Shown piece by piece: positions 26,242 to 34,077 of a stretch of DNA of 64,000 nt. Within the stretch, counting starts at the first letter, position 1. Each line of letters opens with the position of its first letter. Made by a program: the position numbers and the translations under genes. Below the pieces are notes generated by a model that was given only the letters and a program-made list of their open reading frames with translations, was not told where the DNA came from and ran no database searches. This DNA comes from an uncultured Methanobrevibacter sp. (GTDB lineage: Archaea > Methanobacteriota > Methanobacteria > Methanobacteriales > Methanobacteriaceae): assembly GCF_900314695.1 (NCBI RefSeq), contig NZ_OMWD01000008.1, positions 13,047-77,046 of the forward strand. Reading direction: 5' to 3'.

Positions 26242-26766
26242 TTATAATATTCTATTCATAATTCTAAAGTATTCTCTTCTATAAAAATTTCTCATTTTTG
26301 GATTACACTTTACTGGAAGCATTTCAAGAGCCATTATATCATCAGGGGTAAGGGGTTCTCCGTTTTCTATTTTTCTTGTAATCATTTTGAAAATTATTTC
26401 ACATGGGTCTTCTTCAATGCAAGCCAATTTGATAGTAAATTCAGCTTCAGAAACTATTTTACATTCTTTTACGCATACATATATGTTGTTTGGACATATG
26501 ATGTAAATGTGGATATGTTTTCGATGTTTTTCGTATAAAGCTTCTGCAAATTCAACATATTTTACAAGTTCGTTTTCATCAAAATCAGTCATTTGAAATT
26601 CCAAATCAATAAACTCCCCATCTTCAGTTGTGAAAATATCTCCTCCTGGATAAATGTCTTCGTCAACTTCTCTTATTTTTTTAGGTGTAAGGCATTTTAT
26701 TGGTCTTTGGTCATTAAATGTTTTTCGTATAACATTTGTTCTTAAATCAATATTTTCTTTATTCAT
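26242..26766 (-). CDS. PD-(D/E)XK (Rpn/PDDEXK transposase-like) family protein
   Basis: 174 residues. The segment PGGDIFTTEDGEFIDLEFQMTDFDENELVKYVEFAEALYEKH has the D...E-x-Q/K core of Rpn-like nucleases, where the usual Lys is Gln. The HIHIYIICPNN strand and the C-terminal helical part follow. Proteins of this kind are abundant in Methanobrevibacter and often sit alone in accessory regions. The stop is 1 bp from the tarJ-like stop (convergent). Activity is uncertain; a mobile or regulatory DNA-binding role is possible. Confidence 0.5.
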   Translation of the reverse strand: MNKENIDLRTNVIRKTFNDQRPIKCLTPKKIREVDEDIYPGGDIFTTEDGEFIDLEFQMTDFDENELVKYVEFAEALYEKHRKHIHIYIICPNNIYVCVKECKIVSEAEFTIKLACIEEDPCEIIFKMITRKIENGEPLTPDDIMALEMLPVKCNPKMRNFYRREYFRIMNRIL

Positions 26767-26922
26767 AGTTTAGCCTGTATAATTTGTTTTGCATGTTGTA
26801 TATTTAATTTAATGATTTATAAATGAGTATGTTCATTTTTAAAGCAATTTAACATGTCAAAATCAATATTTAGGTCATTATAAAAAGTTTAGGTGGTGGT
26901 ATTAATTTATAATTTTGTTTTA

Positions 26923-26937
26923 TACGAATTGTTCGTA
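26923..26937. repeat. TACGAA palindrome, copy 1
   Basis: TACGAATTGTTCGTA, a perfect 6-bp inverted repeat with a 3-base spacer, extended by A/T on each side and followed by T-rich sequence. It lies 157 bp upstream of the leftward nuclease-like gene and 59 bp past the end of the leftward hydrolase gene. The same 15-mer occurs at 31103 and 33896. Confidence 0.7.
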
Positions 26938-26995
26938 TTTTTTTCTAATTTTAACTTAATTCTATTTGCGCAATGATGTAAGTTAAACACACTCT

Positions 26996-27685
26996 TTAAA
27001 ATTCAATGCTTTCCATGACATTTGGAATTAATGTTTTAGAGTTTGGAACCAATTTTTCAAATTCCTCAGGGTTCTGTGCAATTGAAGGAAATGTATTGTA
27101 GTGCATTGGAATAACAAATTTGGGTTTAATCCAGCTAGCTGCAATTGATGCTTCTTTGATGTCCATTGTAAAAATGTTTCCAATAGGTAATATTGCAATA
27201 TCCGGTTTGTAAATTTCTCCAATTACAAATTTCATATCAGAGAAAAGTCCAGTATCTCCAGCATGAAAAACTTTCAAATTGTTGTCGAAAGTCAATAAAA
27301 AGCTTCCAGGATTCCCTGCATATTTTGTATCAATTTCAAAGTCAAATGTTGAGCTGTGTCTGGCTTCAAGCATTCTGATTTCAACATCCTCAAATTTAAC
27401 GGATGCACCATAGTTAATTCCAATGGCATTTACTCCTTTTCTTTGAAGATATATGGAAATTTCATAATTTGTTATAACAATCAAATTTGTATTGTTTCTT
27501 GATATTTCAATGACATCTCCTAAGTGGTCTGCATGGCCGTGGGTGATGCAGATAATGTCAGGATGCAAATCGCTAATTTTTAGAGGGCATACAGGATTTG
27601 CCTGAATGAATGGGTCGATTAAAATATTTAATCCTCTATTTGAGGTTAATTCAAATGCCGAATGACCTAACCATTTAAGTTTCAT
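26996..27685 (-). CDS. Metal-dependent hydrolase, metallo-beta-lactamase fold (UPF0173 type)
   Basis: 229 residues. MKLKWLGHSAFELTS start, ITHGHADHLGDVIEI (the H-x-H-x-D-H metal site), EARHSSTFDF, FHAGDTGLFSDM and IPMHYNTFPSI are diagnostic of the UPF0173/UlaG-like group. The natural substrate is unknown. The ATG overlaps the TGA of the upstream DsbA-family gene, so they form one operon. Confidence 0.92.
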   Translation of the reverse strand: MKLKWLGHSAFELTSNRGLNILIDPFIQANPVCPLKISDLHPDIICITHGHADHLGDVIEISRNNTNLIVITNYEISIYLQRKGVNAIGINYGASVKFEDVEIRMLEARHSSTFDFEIDTKYAGNPGSFLLTFDNNLKVFHAGDTGLFSDMKFVIGEIYKPDIAILPIGNIFTMDIKEASIAASWIKPKFVIPMHYNTFPSIAQNPEEFEKLVPNSKTLIPNVMESIEF

Positions 27686-28371
27686 ATTTTACAGACCCCA
27701 TCAGCACAACTGTCTGCGTCCTTATCATCATCAACTTCATTTTCTGCAACAATTTGTGACAGGACACTTTTAAAGTCATCATATGATAATGCGCCTGGAA
27801 TTGAGTATTTATTGTCAAATAAATAAAATGGAACACCGTGTATTCCTCCGGATAATGCAATATCCTCGTCTTCTTCAACCTGACTGTTGTATAAATTACT
27901 GTTCAGCACGTCATTTATTTGATTTTCATCCAAACCTGCATCTAAAGCGATTTTAAGTAGCACTTCCTTATCTGCCAGCTTAAGGTTTTCAACAAAATAA
28001 GCATCAAATAGTAATCTGGCCAGTTTTTCCACATTTTCAGGATATTTGTCCTGTGCCAGTTTCATCAGTCTGTGGGCATCACGGATGTTAGTGTAAAGTG
28101 TTGATTCATATTTAAAATCAATGCCCTCATCACGGCCAAGCCCTGAAATTTGTGCAACCTGCTTTCTAGCGTCTTCAATTGATAGGCCATATTTGATGGC
28201 AAACCTTTCAACAGTAGTGGATTTGACATCCTTTGGTGCGTTTTGATCAAGCTCAAAAGCACGGATATCAAATTCAACATCCAAATTTAAATCATTGATT
28301 GCTCTTTTTAATCTGCTATTGCCAATGTAACAGTATGGACAGGCAAAGTCGCTCCAGTATGTAATTTTCAT
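27682..28371 (-). CDS. DsbA-family oxidoreductase (FrnE-like)
   Basis: 229 residues from the ATG at 28369-28371, preceded by GAGGAATATT; an upstream TTG in frame is part of that leader. The thioredoxin-fold start is MKITYWSDFACPYCYIGNSRLKRAI, with an active-site C-P-Y-C, and the late GGIHGVPFYLFDNKYSIPGA motif has the cis-Pro. FrnE-like proteins are cytoplasmic dithiol oxidoreductases. The C-terminal C-A-D-G-V-C adds another cysteine pair. Divergent from the HxlR regulator across a palindrome. Confidence 0.9.
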   Translation of the reverse strand: MKITYWSDFACPYCYIGNSRLKRAINDLNLDVEFDIRAFELDQNAPKDVKSTTVERFAIKYGLSIEDARKQVAQISGLGRDEGIDFKYESTLYTNIRDAHRLMKLAQDKYPENVEKLARLLFDAYFVENLKLADKEVLLKIALDAGLDENQINDVLNSNLYNSQVEEDEDIALSGGIHGVPFYLFDNKYSIPGALSYDDFKSVLSQIVAENEVDDDKDADSCADGVCKI

Positions 28372-28417
28372 AATATTCCTCAAAGAAATATTTAAAAGAT
28401 TTAATTAATAAATAAGT

Positions 28418-28437
28418 AAGTAACTGTATAATTACTT
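28418..28437. promoter_or_regulatory. Palindromic site, HxlR/DsbA divergent promoter
   Basis: AAGTAACTGTATAATTACTT: half-sites AAGTAA and TTACTT around 8 bases, lying 10 bp before the regulator ATG and 46 bp upstream of the dsbA-like start. A similar 20-mer precedes the gene at 29976 and a shortened one lies at 28824. Confidence 0.6.
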
Positions 28438-28447
28438 GGTAGATAAT

Positions 28448-28825
28448 ATGATTAGCAATGATATTTGCCCGATTGGAAATACTTTAGATTTGTTTAACAG
28501 GAAATGGATTTTTTGTATCATGTCAAATATATTCAGGGGAATGACACATTTCAACGAGTTTAAGGATGCAAATCCCACAATCAGTAATCATGTGTTGGCA
28601 CAGACTCTGAAGTATATGGAAGAACAGGAACTAATCACCAAGACAGTTGTTGATGAGCACCATAATAAGACAGAATATGCTTTAACTCCTAAAGGCCTTA
28701 GGGCTAATAGGATACTATATGAAATCACTGAGTATTATTTTGATGAATTGAATTATTCCAATTCTGATGATGTGGAAATTGAAGAACTTTTGGGTGAATG
28801 CCGCAAAATTTACAATATCTGGTAA
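28448..28825 (+). CDS. HxlR-family winged-helix transcriptional regulator
   Basis: 125 residues from the ATG at 28448 (a TTG at 28436 would lie in the operator). CPIGNTLDLFNRKWIFCIMSNIF has the family's N-terminal Cys before the HTH; RGMTHFNEFKDANPTISNHVLAQTLKYMEEQELI is the HTH and wing helix, then KTEYALTPKGL. HxlR/MarR-like proteins sense electrophiles or redox changes through that Cys. It is next to DsbA and two flavin oxidoreductase genes, its likely targets. Confidence 0.93.
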   Translation: MISNDICPIGNTLDLFNRKWIFCIMSNIFRGMTHFNEFKDANPTISNHVLAQTLKYMEEQELITKTVVDEHHNKTEYALTPKGLRANRILYEITEYYFDELNYSNSDDVEIEELLGECRKIYNIW

Positions 28826-28839
28826 GTTTATAATTACTT
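28824..28839. promoter_or_regulatory. Short palindrome before the first flavin oxidoreductase
   Basis: AAGTTTATAATTACTT: outer AAGT/ACTT around 8 bases, related to the 20-bp sites at 28418 and 29920. A further ATTACTT half-site lies at 28866-28872 just before the ATG. Confidence 0.45.
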
Positions 28840-28875
28840 ATTTCTTTTTATACTATTTTTTACTAATTACTTTTT

Positions 28876-29868
28876 ATGAAATCCATATTTGATAAATGTA
28901 AATTCGGTGACTTAATACTTAACAGCAGAATCATCAGAACAGGTTTATGGGAATCACAACAAGATGATTTAAACGCAATTTATGATAGATATGAAAAAAT
29001 AGCCTCAAGCGGGGTTGGTCTAATTACTTCTGAGCTGTATTCAATATATCCTAATGATAAGTTTAGTGAACATTCCTTTAAAATGAGCAATCGGAATTTC
29101 ATGACTGTGGCAAGAAAATTGGCTGAAATTTGCCATAGTTATGGGGTTGCAATTTTAGGGCAAGTTGAATTCATCAAATTCAACCGTGGAATTGACTTGG
29201 ATATTTCAGTCAATGATTTAACTGTTGAAGATATTCGTAAAATACAGGCGGATATTATTTCTGCAGCTCAACAGTTGCAATTTGCAGGATTTGACGGGAT
29301 TCAATTGTCAATAGGTAATAATTTTTACCTATCTAAATTCATCAATCCATATTATAATCAAAGGGAAGATAATTATGGTGGAAATTTATTTAATAGGTCA
29401 CGTTTGGTTTTGGAATTGGTTAAAGTAATGAAAGATAACTTGGATTTACATATTTCCTGCAAAATCAACACGTTTGATGAGAGGAAAAATGGATTTAATT
29501 CAACTGAAAGTTTTAAAGCTTGTAAATTACTTGAAAAAGTTGGAGTTGACAGTCTTCAGTTAACACGACCTCTTTCACCTTTGTATTTCACCAACAAAGT
29601 ATCTGGAGAAGATGAACTAATAGATTATACTTCTAAACTAATAGATTCTGTTGACATTCCTGTCATTGTTGGTGGGGGATTTAATGATATGATTCATATG
29701 AATGAATTGCTGAACAGTACTAATATTGAATTCATGTCAATGTACAGGCCTTTTGTTGCGAAGGAAGATTTTTTAAATAATTGGAAAATCAATGGTGAAG
29801 GTAAATCCAAATGTTTGAAATGCAATAATTGTTATAGGACAAAGACCAGCACATGTTACCATTATTAG
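28876..29868 (+). CDS. NADH:flavin oxidoreductase / Old Yellow Enzyme family, copy 1
   Basis: 330 residues. MKSIFDKCKFGDLILNSRIIRTGLWESQ, then AILGQVEF, TVEDIRKIQADIISAAQQLQFAGFDGIQL, NPYYNQREDNYGGN, V-I-V-G-G-G-F and a C-terminal KCLKCNNCYRTKTSTCYHY. The barrel binds FMN. The C-terminal cysteines may hold a cluster as in larger 2,4-dienoyl-CoA reductase relatives, though the chain ends soon after. Likely reduces electrophilic enones under HxlR control. It starts 50 bp after the regulator. Confidence 0.88.
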   Translation: MKSIFDKCKFGDLILNSRIIRTGLWESQQDDLNAIYDRYEKIASSGVGLITSELYSIYPNDKFSEHSFKMSNRNFMTVARKLAEICHSYGVAILGQVEFIKFNRGIDLDISVNDLTVEDIRKIQADIISAAQQLQFAGFDGIQLSIGNNFYLSKFINPYYNQREDNYGGNLFNRSRLVLELVKVMKDNLDLHISCKINTFDERKNGFNSTESFKACKLLEKVGVDSLQLTRPLSPLYFTNKVSGEDELIDYTSKLIDSVDIPVIVGGGFNDMIHMNELLNSTNIEFMSMYRPFVAKEDFLNNWKINGEGKSKCLKCNNCYRTKTSTCYHY

Positions 29869-29919
29869 GGTAATTTAAGGAAGCAAAAGTTGAGATTAAT
29901 TATTGAATCAGTTAATTTT

Positions 29920-29939
29920 AGGTAATTTGTGAATTACTT
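29920..29939. promoter_or_regulatory. Palindromic site before the second flavin oxidoreductase
   Basis: AGGTAATTTGTGAATTACTT, differing in few positions from the site at 28418 and sharing its 20-bp span with A-R-GTAA and TTACTT ends. It lies 36 bp upstream of the ATG, close to where TBP/TFB would bind. Confidence 0.6.
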
Positions 29940-29975
29940 TCTCCTTTTTATATTCATTTTATCTAATATGTAACT

Positions 29976-30971
29976 ATGAAAAGTATATTTGACAACACTA
30001 AATTCGGCAGTCTTGAGGTTTCCAGTCGTATAATAAGAAATGGGTTGTGGGAATCCCAAAACGATTCCAGTAAAAATCTGTCTCAGGATGTATTTGACAG
30101 ATATGAAAAATTATCAAAAAATAATGTTGGCGTAATAGTCTCCGAGTTGATTTCATTATATAGTCATGACAGATTCAGTGATTTTACTGATTATATTAAT
30201 GCTCCTTCATTCATACGGGACTTTAAAGAGGTTACCAGCATAGCCCATGAAAATAATACTCCAATTCTTGCCCAAATAGGCTTTGTCAACTGTAATGTAA
30301 ATGGGAAACAGATGATGGAAGTCAATGATTTGACTTTGGAGGATATAAGGACAATTCAGGCGGATTATATTGTTGCAGCAAAAAAGATAATGTTTGCAGG
30401 ATTTGATGGAATAGAATTATGCATAGGCAATAATTTTTATTTATCACGTGTCATGAATCCTTTTGAAAATACACGCAGTGACAATTATGGTGGAAATACT
30501 TACAATCGTGTGAGAATGGTTTTGGAGATAATTAAATTGATTAAAAAAACAACAGGATTGCATGTTCACTGTAAGGTTAATTTGTATCAGGATGAAGAGG
30601 ATTCTCTGGAAATTTGCAAAATTCTTGCTGAAAACGGTGCAGATAGCTTACAGATTACTAAATTCTTATCTCCACAATACTTTAGAAAAGGTCAATCAAA
30701 TCAAGACATGTTAGTGAGCTTTGCGGATAAAGTTGCAAAGAATGTTTCCATCCCCGTTGTTTTAGGTGGGGGAAGGTCAGATATGGATAAAATCATCGAA
30801 TTGTTAAATAATACTGATATTGACTTTATTTCAATGCAAAGACCCTTTGTAAAAGATCCTACTTTTTTAACTCAATGGAAAATTGATGGATGTGGCAAAT
30901 CTGAATGTAAAACTTGTAACAACTGCTATTGGAAAAAACAGAGTGTTTGTTTGATAGAATATAGTGATTAA
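29976..30971 (+). CDS. NADH:flavin oxidoreductase / Old Yellow Enzyme family, copy 2
   Basis: 331 residues, paralogue of the preceding gene, aligning from MKSIFDNTKFGSLEVSSRIIRNGLWESQ through VNDLTLEDIRTIQADYIVAAKKIMFAGFDGIEL, SDNYGGNTYNRVRMVLEI to V-V-L-G-G-G and the C-terminal CKTCNNCYWKKQSVC. The tandem arrangement and its own copy of the palindrome suggest two enzymes with different substrates under one regulator. Confidence 0.88.
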   Translation: MKSIFDNTKFGSLEVSSRIIRNGLWESQNDSSKNLSQDVFDRYEKLSKNNVGVIVSELISLYSHDRFSDFTDYINAPSFIRDFKEVTSIAHENNTPILAQIGFVNCNVNGKQMMEVNDLTLEDIRTIQADYIVAAKKIMFAGFDGIELCIGNNFYLSRVMNPFENTRSDNYGGNTYNRVRMVLEIIKLIKKTTGLHVHCKVNLYQDEEDSLEICKILAENGADSLQITKFLSPQYFRKGQSNQDMLVSFADKVAKNVSIPVVLGGGRSDMDKIIELLNNTDIDFISMQRPFVKDPTFLTQWKIDGCGKSECKTCNNCYWKKQSVCLIEYSD

Positions 30972-31102
30972 TCATCATTTTTTTTTTTAAAGATATCTGC
31001 AATTAAAATAGTTTCATGAAATTTGGTCTAATGAGAGTATTATCGCATCTAAAAATTATTATGTTGCAAAATGAGAGTGTCGAAACTTTTTTATAAGTTT
31101 CA

Positions 31103-31117
31103 TACGAATTGTTCGTA
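31103..31117. repeat. TACGAA palindrome, copy 2
   Basis: Identical 15-mer TACGAATTGTTCGTA, 60 bp upstream of the small membrane ORF at 31178. Confidence 0.7.
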
Positions 31118-31177
31118 GTTTTTTCAAAATAATTTGTCTAATTAATTAAATTTTGTTGGTAATGTACGGTGTATGCT

Positions 31178-31324
31178 ATGTTTCCAATTATAATTGATTT
31201 ATGGATTACTTTTGTTTTATTAATCTTTTATAATTTCGTTTCCTTTTTTTTAGTAATGATTATATGTGCTGAAATAAATATATTTTATCGAAATTCAATT
31301 AATAAATGTGATGTGCTTGCTTGA
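31178..31324 (+). CDS. Small membrane protein overlapping the next gene
   Basis: 48 residues, starting MFPIIIDLWITFVLLIFYN and ending INKCDVLA. One or two membrane helices. No good Shine-Dalgarno. Its end overlaps the start of the larger membrane-protein gene by 14 bp, a typical coupling, which is the main support. Unrecognised. Confidence 0.4.
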   Translation: MFPIIIDLWITFVLLIFYNFVSFFLVMIICAEINIFYRNSINKCDVLA

Positions 31325-32108
31325 AGAATTAATTAAAAATATTAGTAAGGATTGGTCTACTTTAGATAAAAATGAATTGAAATCTTATATGATTTCAGGA
31401 TCTATTTTTTTAGAACTAATTGGACTTGTTATATCCTTAGTGTTATTCTTAATCGTAGATTTACCCACCTCATTTGTAATTAATATTATCATCGGTTTTA
31501 CAATACTTACATTATTATCAGCAATTATCGTTTATAATCGTGATTATCTTGATGGAAAATATGGATTATTTTATGAAGAATATAAAGGCCTATCTTATCA
31601 GGGAGTAGTTTTATTTTTCATTCCTGCAAGTATTGCATTTGCTTTTATTATTTATCCAATTGCTTCACATCAAGGAGGAATCTATTCTGCCATTGGATTT
31701 TGTTTAGCAGCATTATACCCTGCATTTTTCATGTTTTTAAGAATTAACGTTTATAAAAATGAGAACAGTCGCAAATTAGTAACTGAAGATAAAAATGGAA
31801 ATATAATCATAGAATATGTTATCGGATATCATCCTGCTATTTATTATATTTTTGGAAGTCTTATAAGTTGCCATCTCATTGGATTTTCATTAATGAAAGT
31901 TATATCAGGTATTGCAGAAAGTAACTTAGACATATGTTACTTAATCTACTTTATTTCCTCATTACTAATTGTTTCATTTATATTATCTCCAGACATAGCA
32001 AATAAAATTCTACCATTCGAATTAAAAGAAAAGAATGGTTTAACAAAATTTTTAATAATTGGAATAATACTTATGGCAATAATGGGTTCATTATTTGTAA
32101 ATTGGTAA
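31311..32108 (+). CDS. Multi-pass membrane protein, unknown family
   Basis: 265 residues from the ATG at 31311 (a GTG precedes it). About seven membrane helices: roughly 26-48, 55-75, 100-120, 128-148, 175-195, 207-225, 243-263. Loops carry YNRDYLDGKYGLFYEEYKGL and KNENSRKLVTEDKNGN. No catalytic motif seen. The gene is in the accessory region just downstream of a TACGAA palindrome and may be regulated through it. Confidence 0.65.
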   Translation: MCLLEELIKNISKDWSTLDKNELKSYMISGSIFLELIGLVISLVLFLIVDLPTSFVINIIIGFTILTLLSAIIVYNRDYLDGKYGLFYEEYKGLSYQGVVLFFIPASIAFAFIIYPIASHQGGIYSAIGFCLAALYPAFFMFLRINVYKNENSRKLVTEDKNGNIIIEYVIGYHPAIYYIFGSLISCHLIGFSLMKVISGIAESNLDICYLIYFISSLLIVSFILSPDIANKILPFELKEKNGLTKFLIIGIILMAIMGSLFVNW

Positions 32109-32335
32109 ACTAAAATTTCAGATTAATTATTGATTGGGTATATGATATTCCCATAATATTGTTTCCAATAGTATTCTCTTATTTTTAAAAATTTCTTTTA
32201 TCAAATTGCTCTACTTTTGTAAAATTGCTTTAACTTTATAATTTTGTATTTATTTAAAACAAAAAGCTTATAAAATTTGTAATTAAATATAATATTGAAT
32301 TATATTTTTTAAAATAAAAAAATAAATGTTTTAAA
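32109..32335. other. AT-rich intergenic spacer
   Basis: About 230 bp with long A and T runs and no supportable ORF. Together with the dubious ORF and the operator region that follow it makes a 487-bp gap before the ATPase gene. Confidence 0.5.
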
Positions 32336-32476
32336 ATGATTGATTATTCAATTGAAATAATTAATTCCTGTGGTGAATTCTTTGTGCCTGATACTAAACA
32401 TTTTGGTGTTAAGAATATTCAAAGAATTGGAGATTTTGACTTAATCTTTGAAACATTCTTACACAATCCACAATGA
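32336..32476 (+). CDS. Possible 46-residue ORF, doubtful
   Basis: MIDYSIEIINSCGEFFVPDT... ending FETFLHNPQ. Composition is protein-like and the base pattern fits codon periodicity, but there is no ribosome binding site and no recognised family. It may be the remnant of a longer gene or a chance ORF. Confidence 0.3.
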   Translation: MIDYSIEIINSCGEFFVPDTKHFGVKNIQRIGDFDLIFETFLHNPQ

Positions 32477-32547
32477 GTATTATCAAACAAGATTTCAATA
32501 ACATAAAGATTAAATGTAATGAAAAATTAATTATATAATTAAAACTA

Positions 32548-32569
32548 CATTATGTTACAATACATAATG
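32548..32569. promoter_or_regulatory. Palindrome upstream of the ATPase gene
   Basis: Perfect inverted repeat CATTATG / CATAATG with an 8-base spacer, 26 bp upstream of the ATG and just after a TATA-like TTATATAATTA (32530-32540). Well placed for repression. Confidence 0.55.
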
Positions 32570-32595
32570 CAAATTACATTACATGAGGGTTAAAC

Positions 32596-33783
32596 ATGGA
32601 TGAAATTGCAAGCATTACAGATACAAATTTAACTGAAACACAATTCTACAACAGGGCAGATGAAATTAATATGCTGTCAAGTCTATTAGGAACCACGGAA
32701 TTCAATTCATCCCCCACTATACTATTGACTGGAATTAGGGGAGTAGGAAAGACAGCACTCATCAAAAAAATTAAACATAAATTTGATAAGGAATATCTGG
32801 TAGTAGATATTGATCTGTCAAGAAGTAATGCATACCAACAAAAAAAGCTAAGTCGAGGCAGCATAATCAAAATAATCTATGATGCAATAATAAAAGCTTC
32901 GAAAGAATTCGGCTTAAGAACACTTGACAAGAAAATAGAAAAATACTTTAAAACAAATAAATTCAAGATAGATAAGATTTTATCTTATGAACACATTCCA
33001 GTACCAGTATTTGAAAGTGAGGAGAATTATGCAAGATTAGCTGATTTTGTAATGGAATTGCCCCAAAAAATTTACGAAGACAATAGTGACAAATTAAAAG
33101 GAGTATTCATTTTCATTGATGAAATCCAATTGATTAAAGATTTAGACAATGTAGACAAATTTTTATGGTATATGCGTAGTTTCATTCAAAACCAAAAAAA
33201 TGTTGCATACCTATTTTGTGGAAGTATGAGTTTGAAAGACAGTTTAATCAATGATTTAAATGGAAAGGAAGGTGCATTTGGAGGAAGAATGCTAACAATT
33301 GAAATCCATCCATTTTCAAAACAAACAACAAGGGAATACATTGAATCAATTCCAAGAAACATATTGCTGGATGATGGGGGATTTGAAAGATTTTACAAAT
33401 GCACTCGAGGAATACCTTATTACATCAACATATTTGCAAAAATTCTTCCAGAAAACATAACCTTAACAGAAAATAACATTATTGAGTTATTTAAGGATTC
33501 GATTGATTATCTTGCAGTACATTTTATATTCATGTGGTCTAAATTAACATTTCAAGAACAAAAAATAATTATTTCTTTACTTGGAAACCCTAAAAAGAGA
33601 ATTGAAATAGCAAACACTTTAGAGGTTACTAGCGGATCACTTAATAGGCCATTGAATCGCCTGCTTGATTTTGACTTAATTGAATATGTAAATGACAAAT
33701 ACCAAATTACTGACCCAATACTCACCTACTGGCTTCAAAATAGTCATGAAAAGAATGGAATATATCCATTTAGAAGTATTTAA
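32596..33783 (+). CDS. Archaeal-type AAA/STAND ATPase with winged-helix C-terminus
   Basis: 395 residues. Walker A TGIRGVGKTALIKK (about 46-59), Walker B GVFIFIDEIQLI (about 173-184), sensor CGSMSL (about 211-216), and a C-terminal winged helix near 320-385 (KKRIEIANTLEVTSGSLNRPLNRLLDFDLI). This is the archaeal ATPase family spread widely in archaeal accessory regions, with poorly known function, perhaps in defence, plasmid maintenance or regulation. Many copies carry a C-terminal DUF234 nuclease domain; this one ends at the winged helix. It stands alone, with its own operator. Confidence 0.88.
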   Translation: MDEIASITDTNLTETQFYNRADEINMLSSLLGTTEFNSSPTILLTGIRGVGKTALIKKIKHKFDKEYLVVDIDLSRSNAYQQKKLSRGSIIKIIYDAIIKASKEFGLRTLDKKIEKYFKTNKFKIDKILSYEHIPVPVFESEENYARLADFVMELPQKIYEDNSDKLKGVFIFIDEIQLIKDLDNVDKFLWYMRSFIQNQKNVAYLFCGSMSLKDSLINDLNGKEGAFGGRMLTIEIHPFSKQTTREYIESIPRNILLDDGGFERFYKCTRGIPYYINIFAKILPENITLTENNIIELFKDSIDYLAVHFIFMWSKLTFQEQKIIISLLGNPKKRIEIANTLEVTSGSLNRPLNRLLDFDLIEYVNDKYQITDPILTYWLQNSHEKNGIYPFRSI

Positions 33784-33895
33784 TTAGCATTAGTTTTGGA
33801 TTTGCTTTCAAAAGTTTTTTAATTATTACAAAATAAATTATCCTAGAGTTCAGAGGTGTTAAAAGATAAGCATGCGAACTATATCATACGTTTTA

Positions 33896-33910
33896 TACGA
33901 ATTGTTCGTA
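33896..33910. repeat. TACGAA palindrome, copy 3
   Basis: Identical 15-mer TACGAATTGTTCGTA followed by a T-run of eight. It lies 113 bp after the ATPase stop and about 90 bp before the presumed MFS start. The T-run also makes it look like an intrinsic terminator. Confidence 0.7.
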
Positions 33911-34077
33911 TTTTTTTTAGGTTTTGTTATCTTGAAGCTAAATTTGGACAACTATAATAACTATGCAATATAAAATAATATTCAAGTAGGTGGGATATTA
34001 TTTTTAAAAGTTCACAGAAAAAATCAACTTTAATTGTTGTAGCGATAACTCAATTAATCATACAGTTAATTGCTAAC

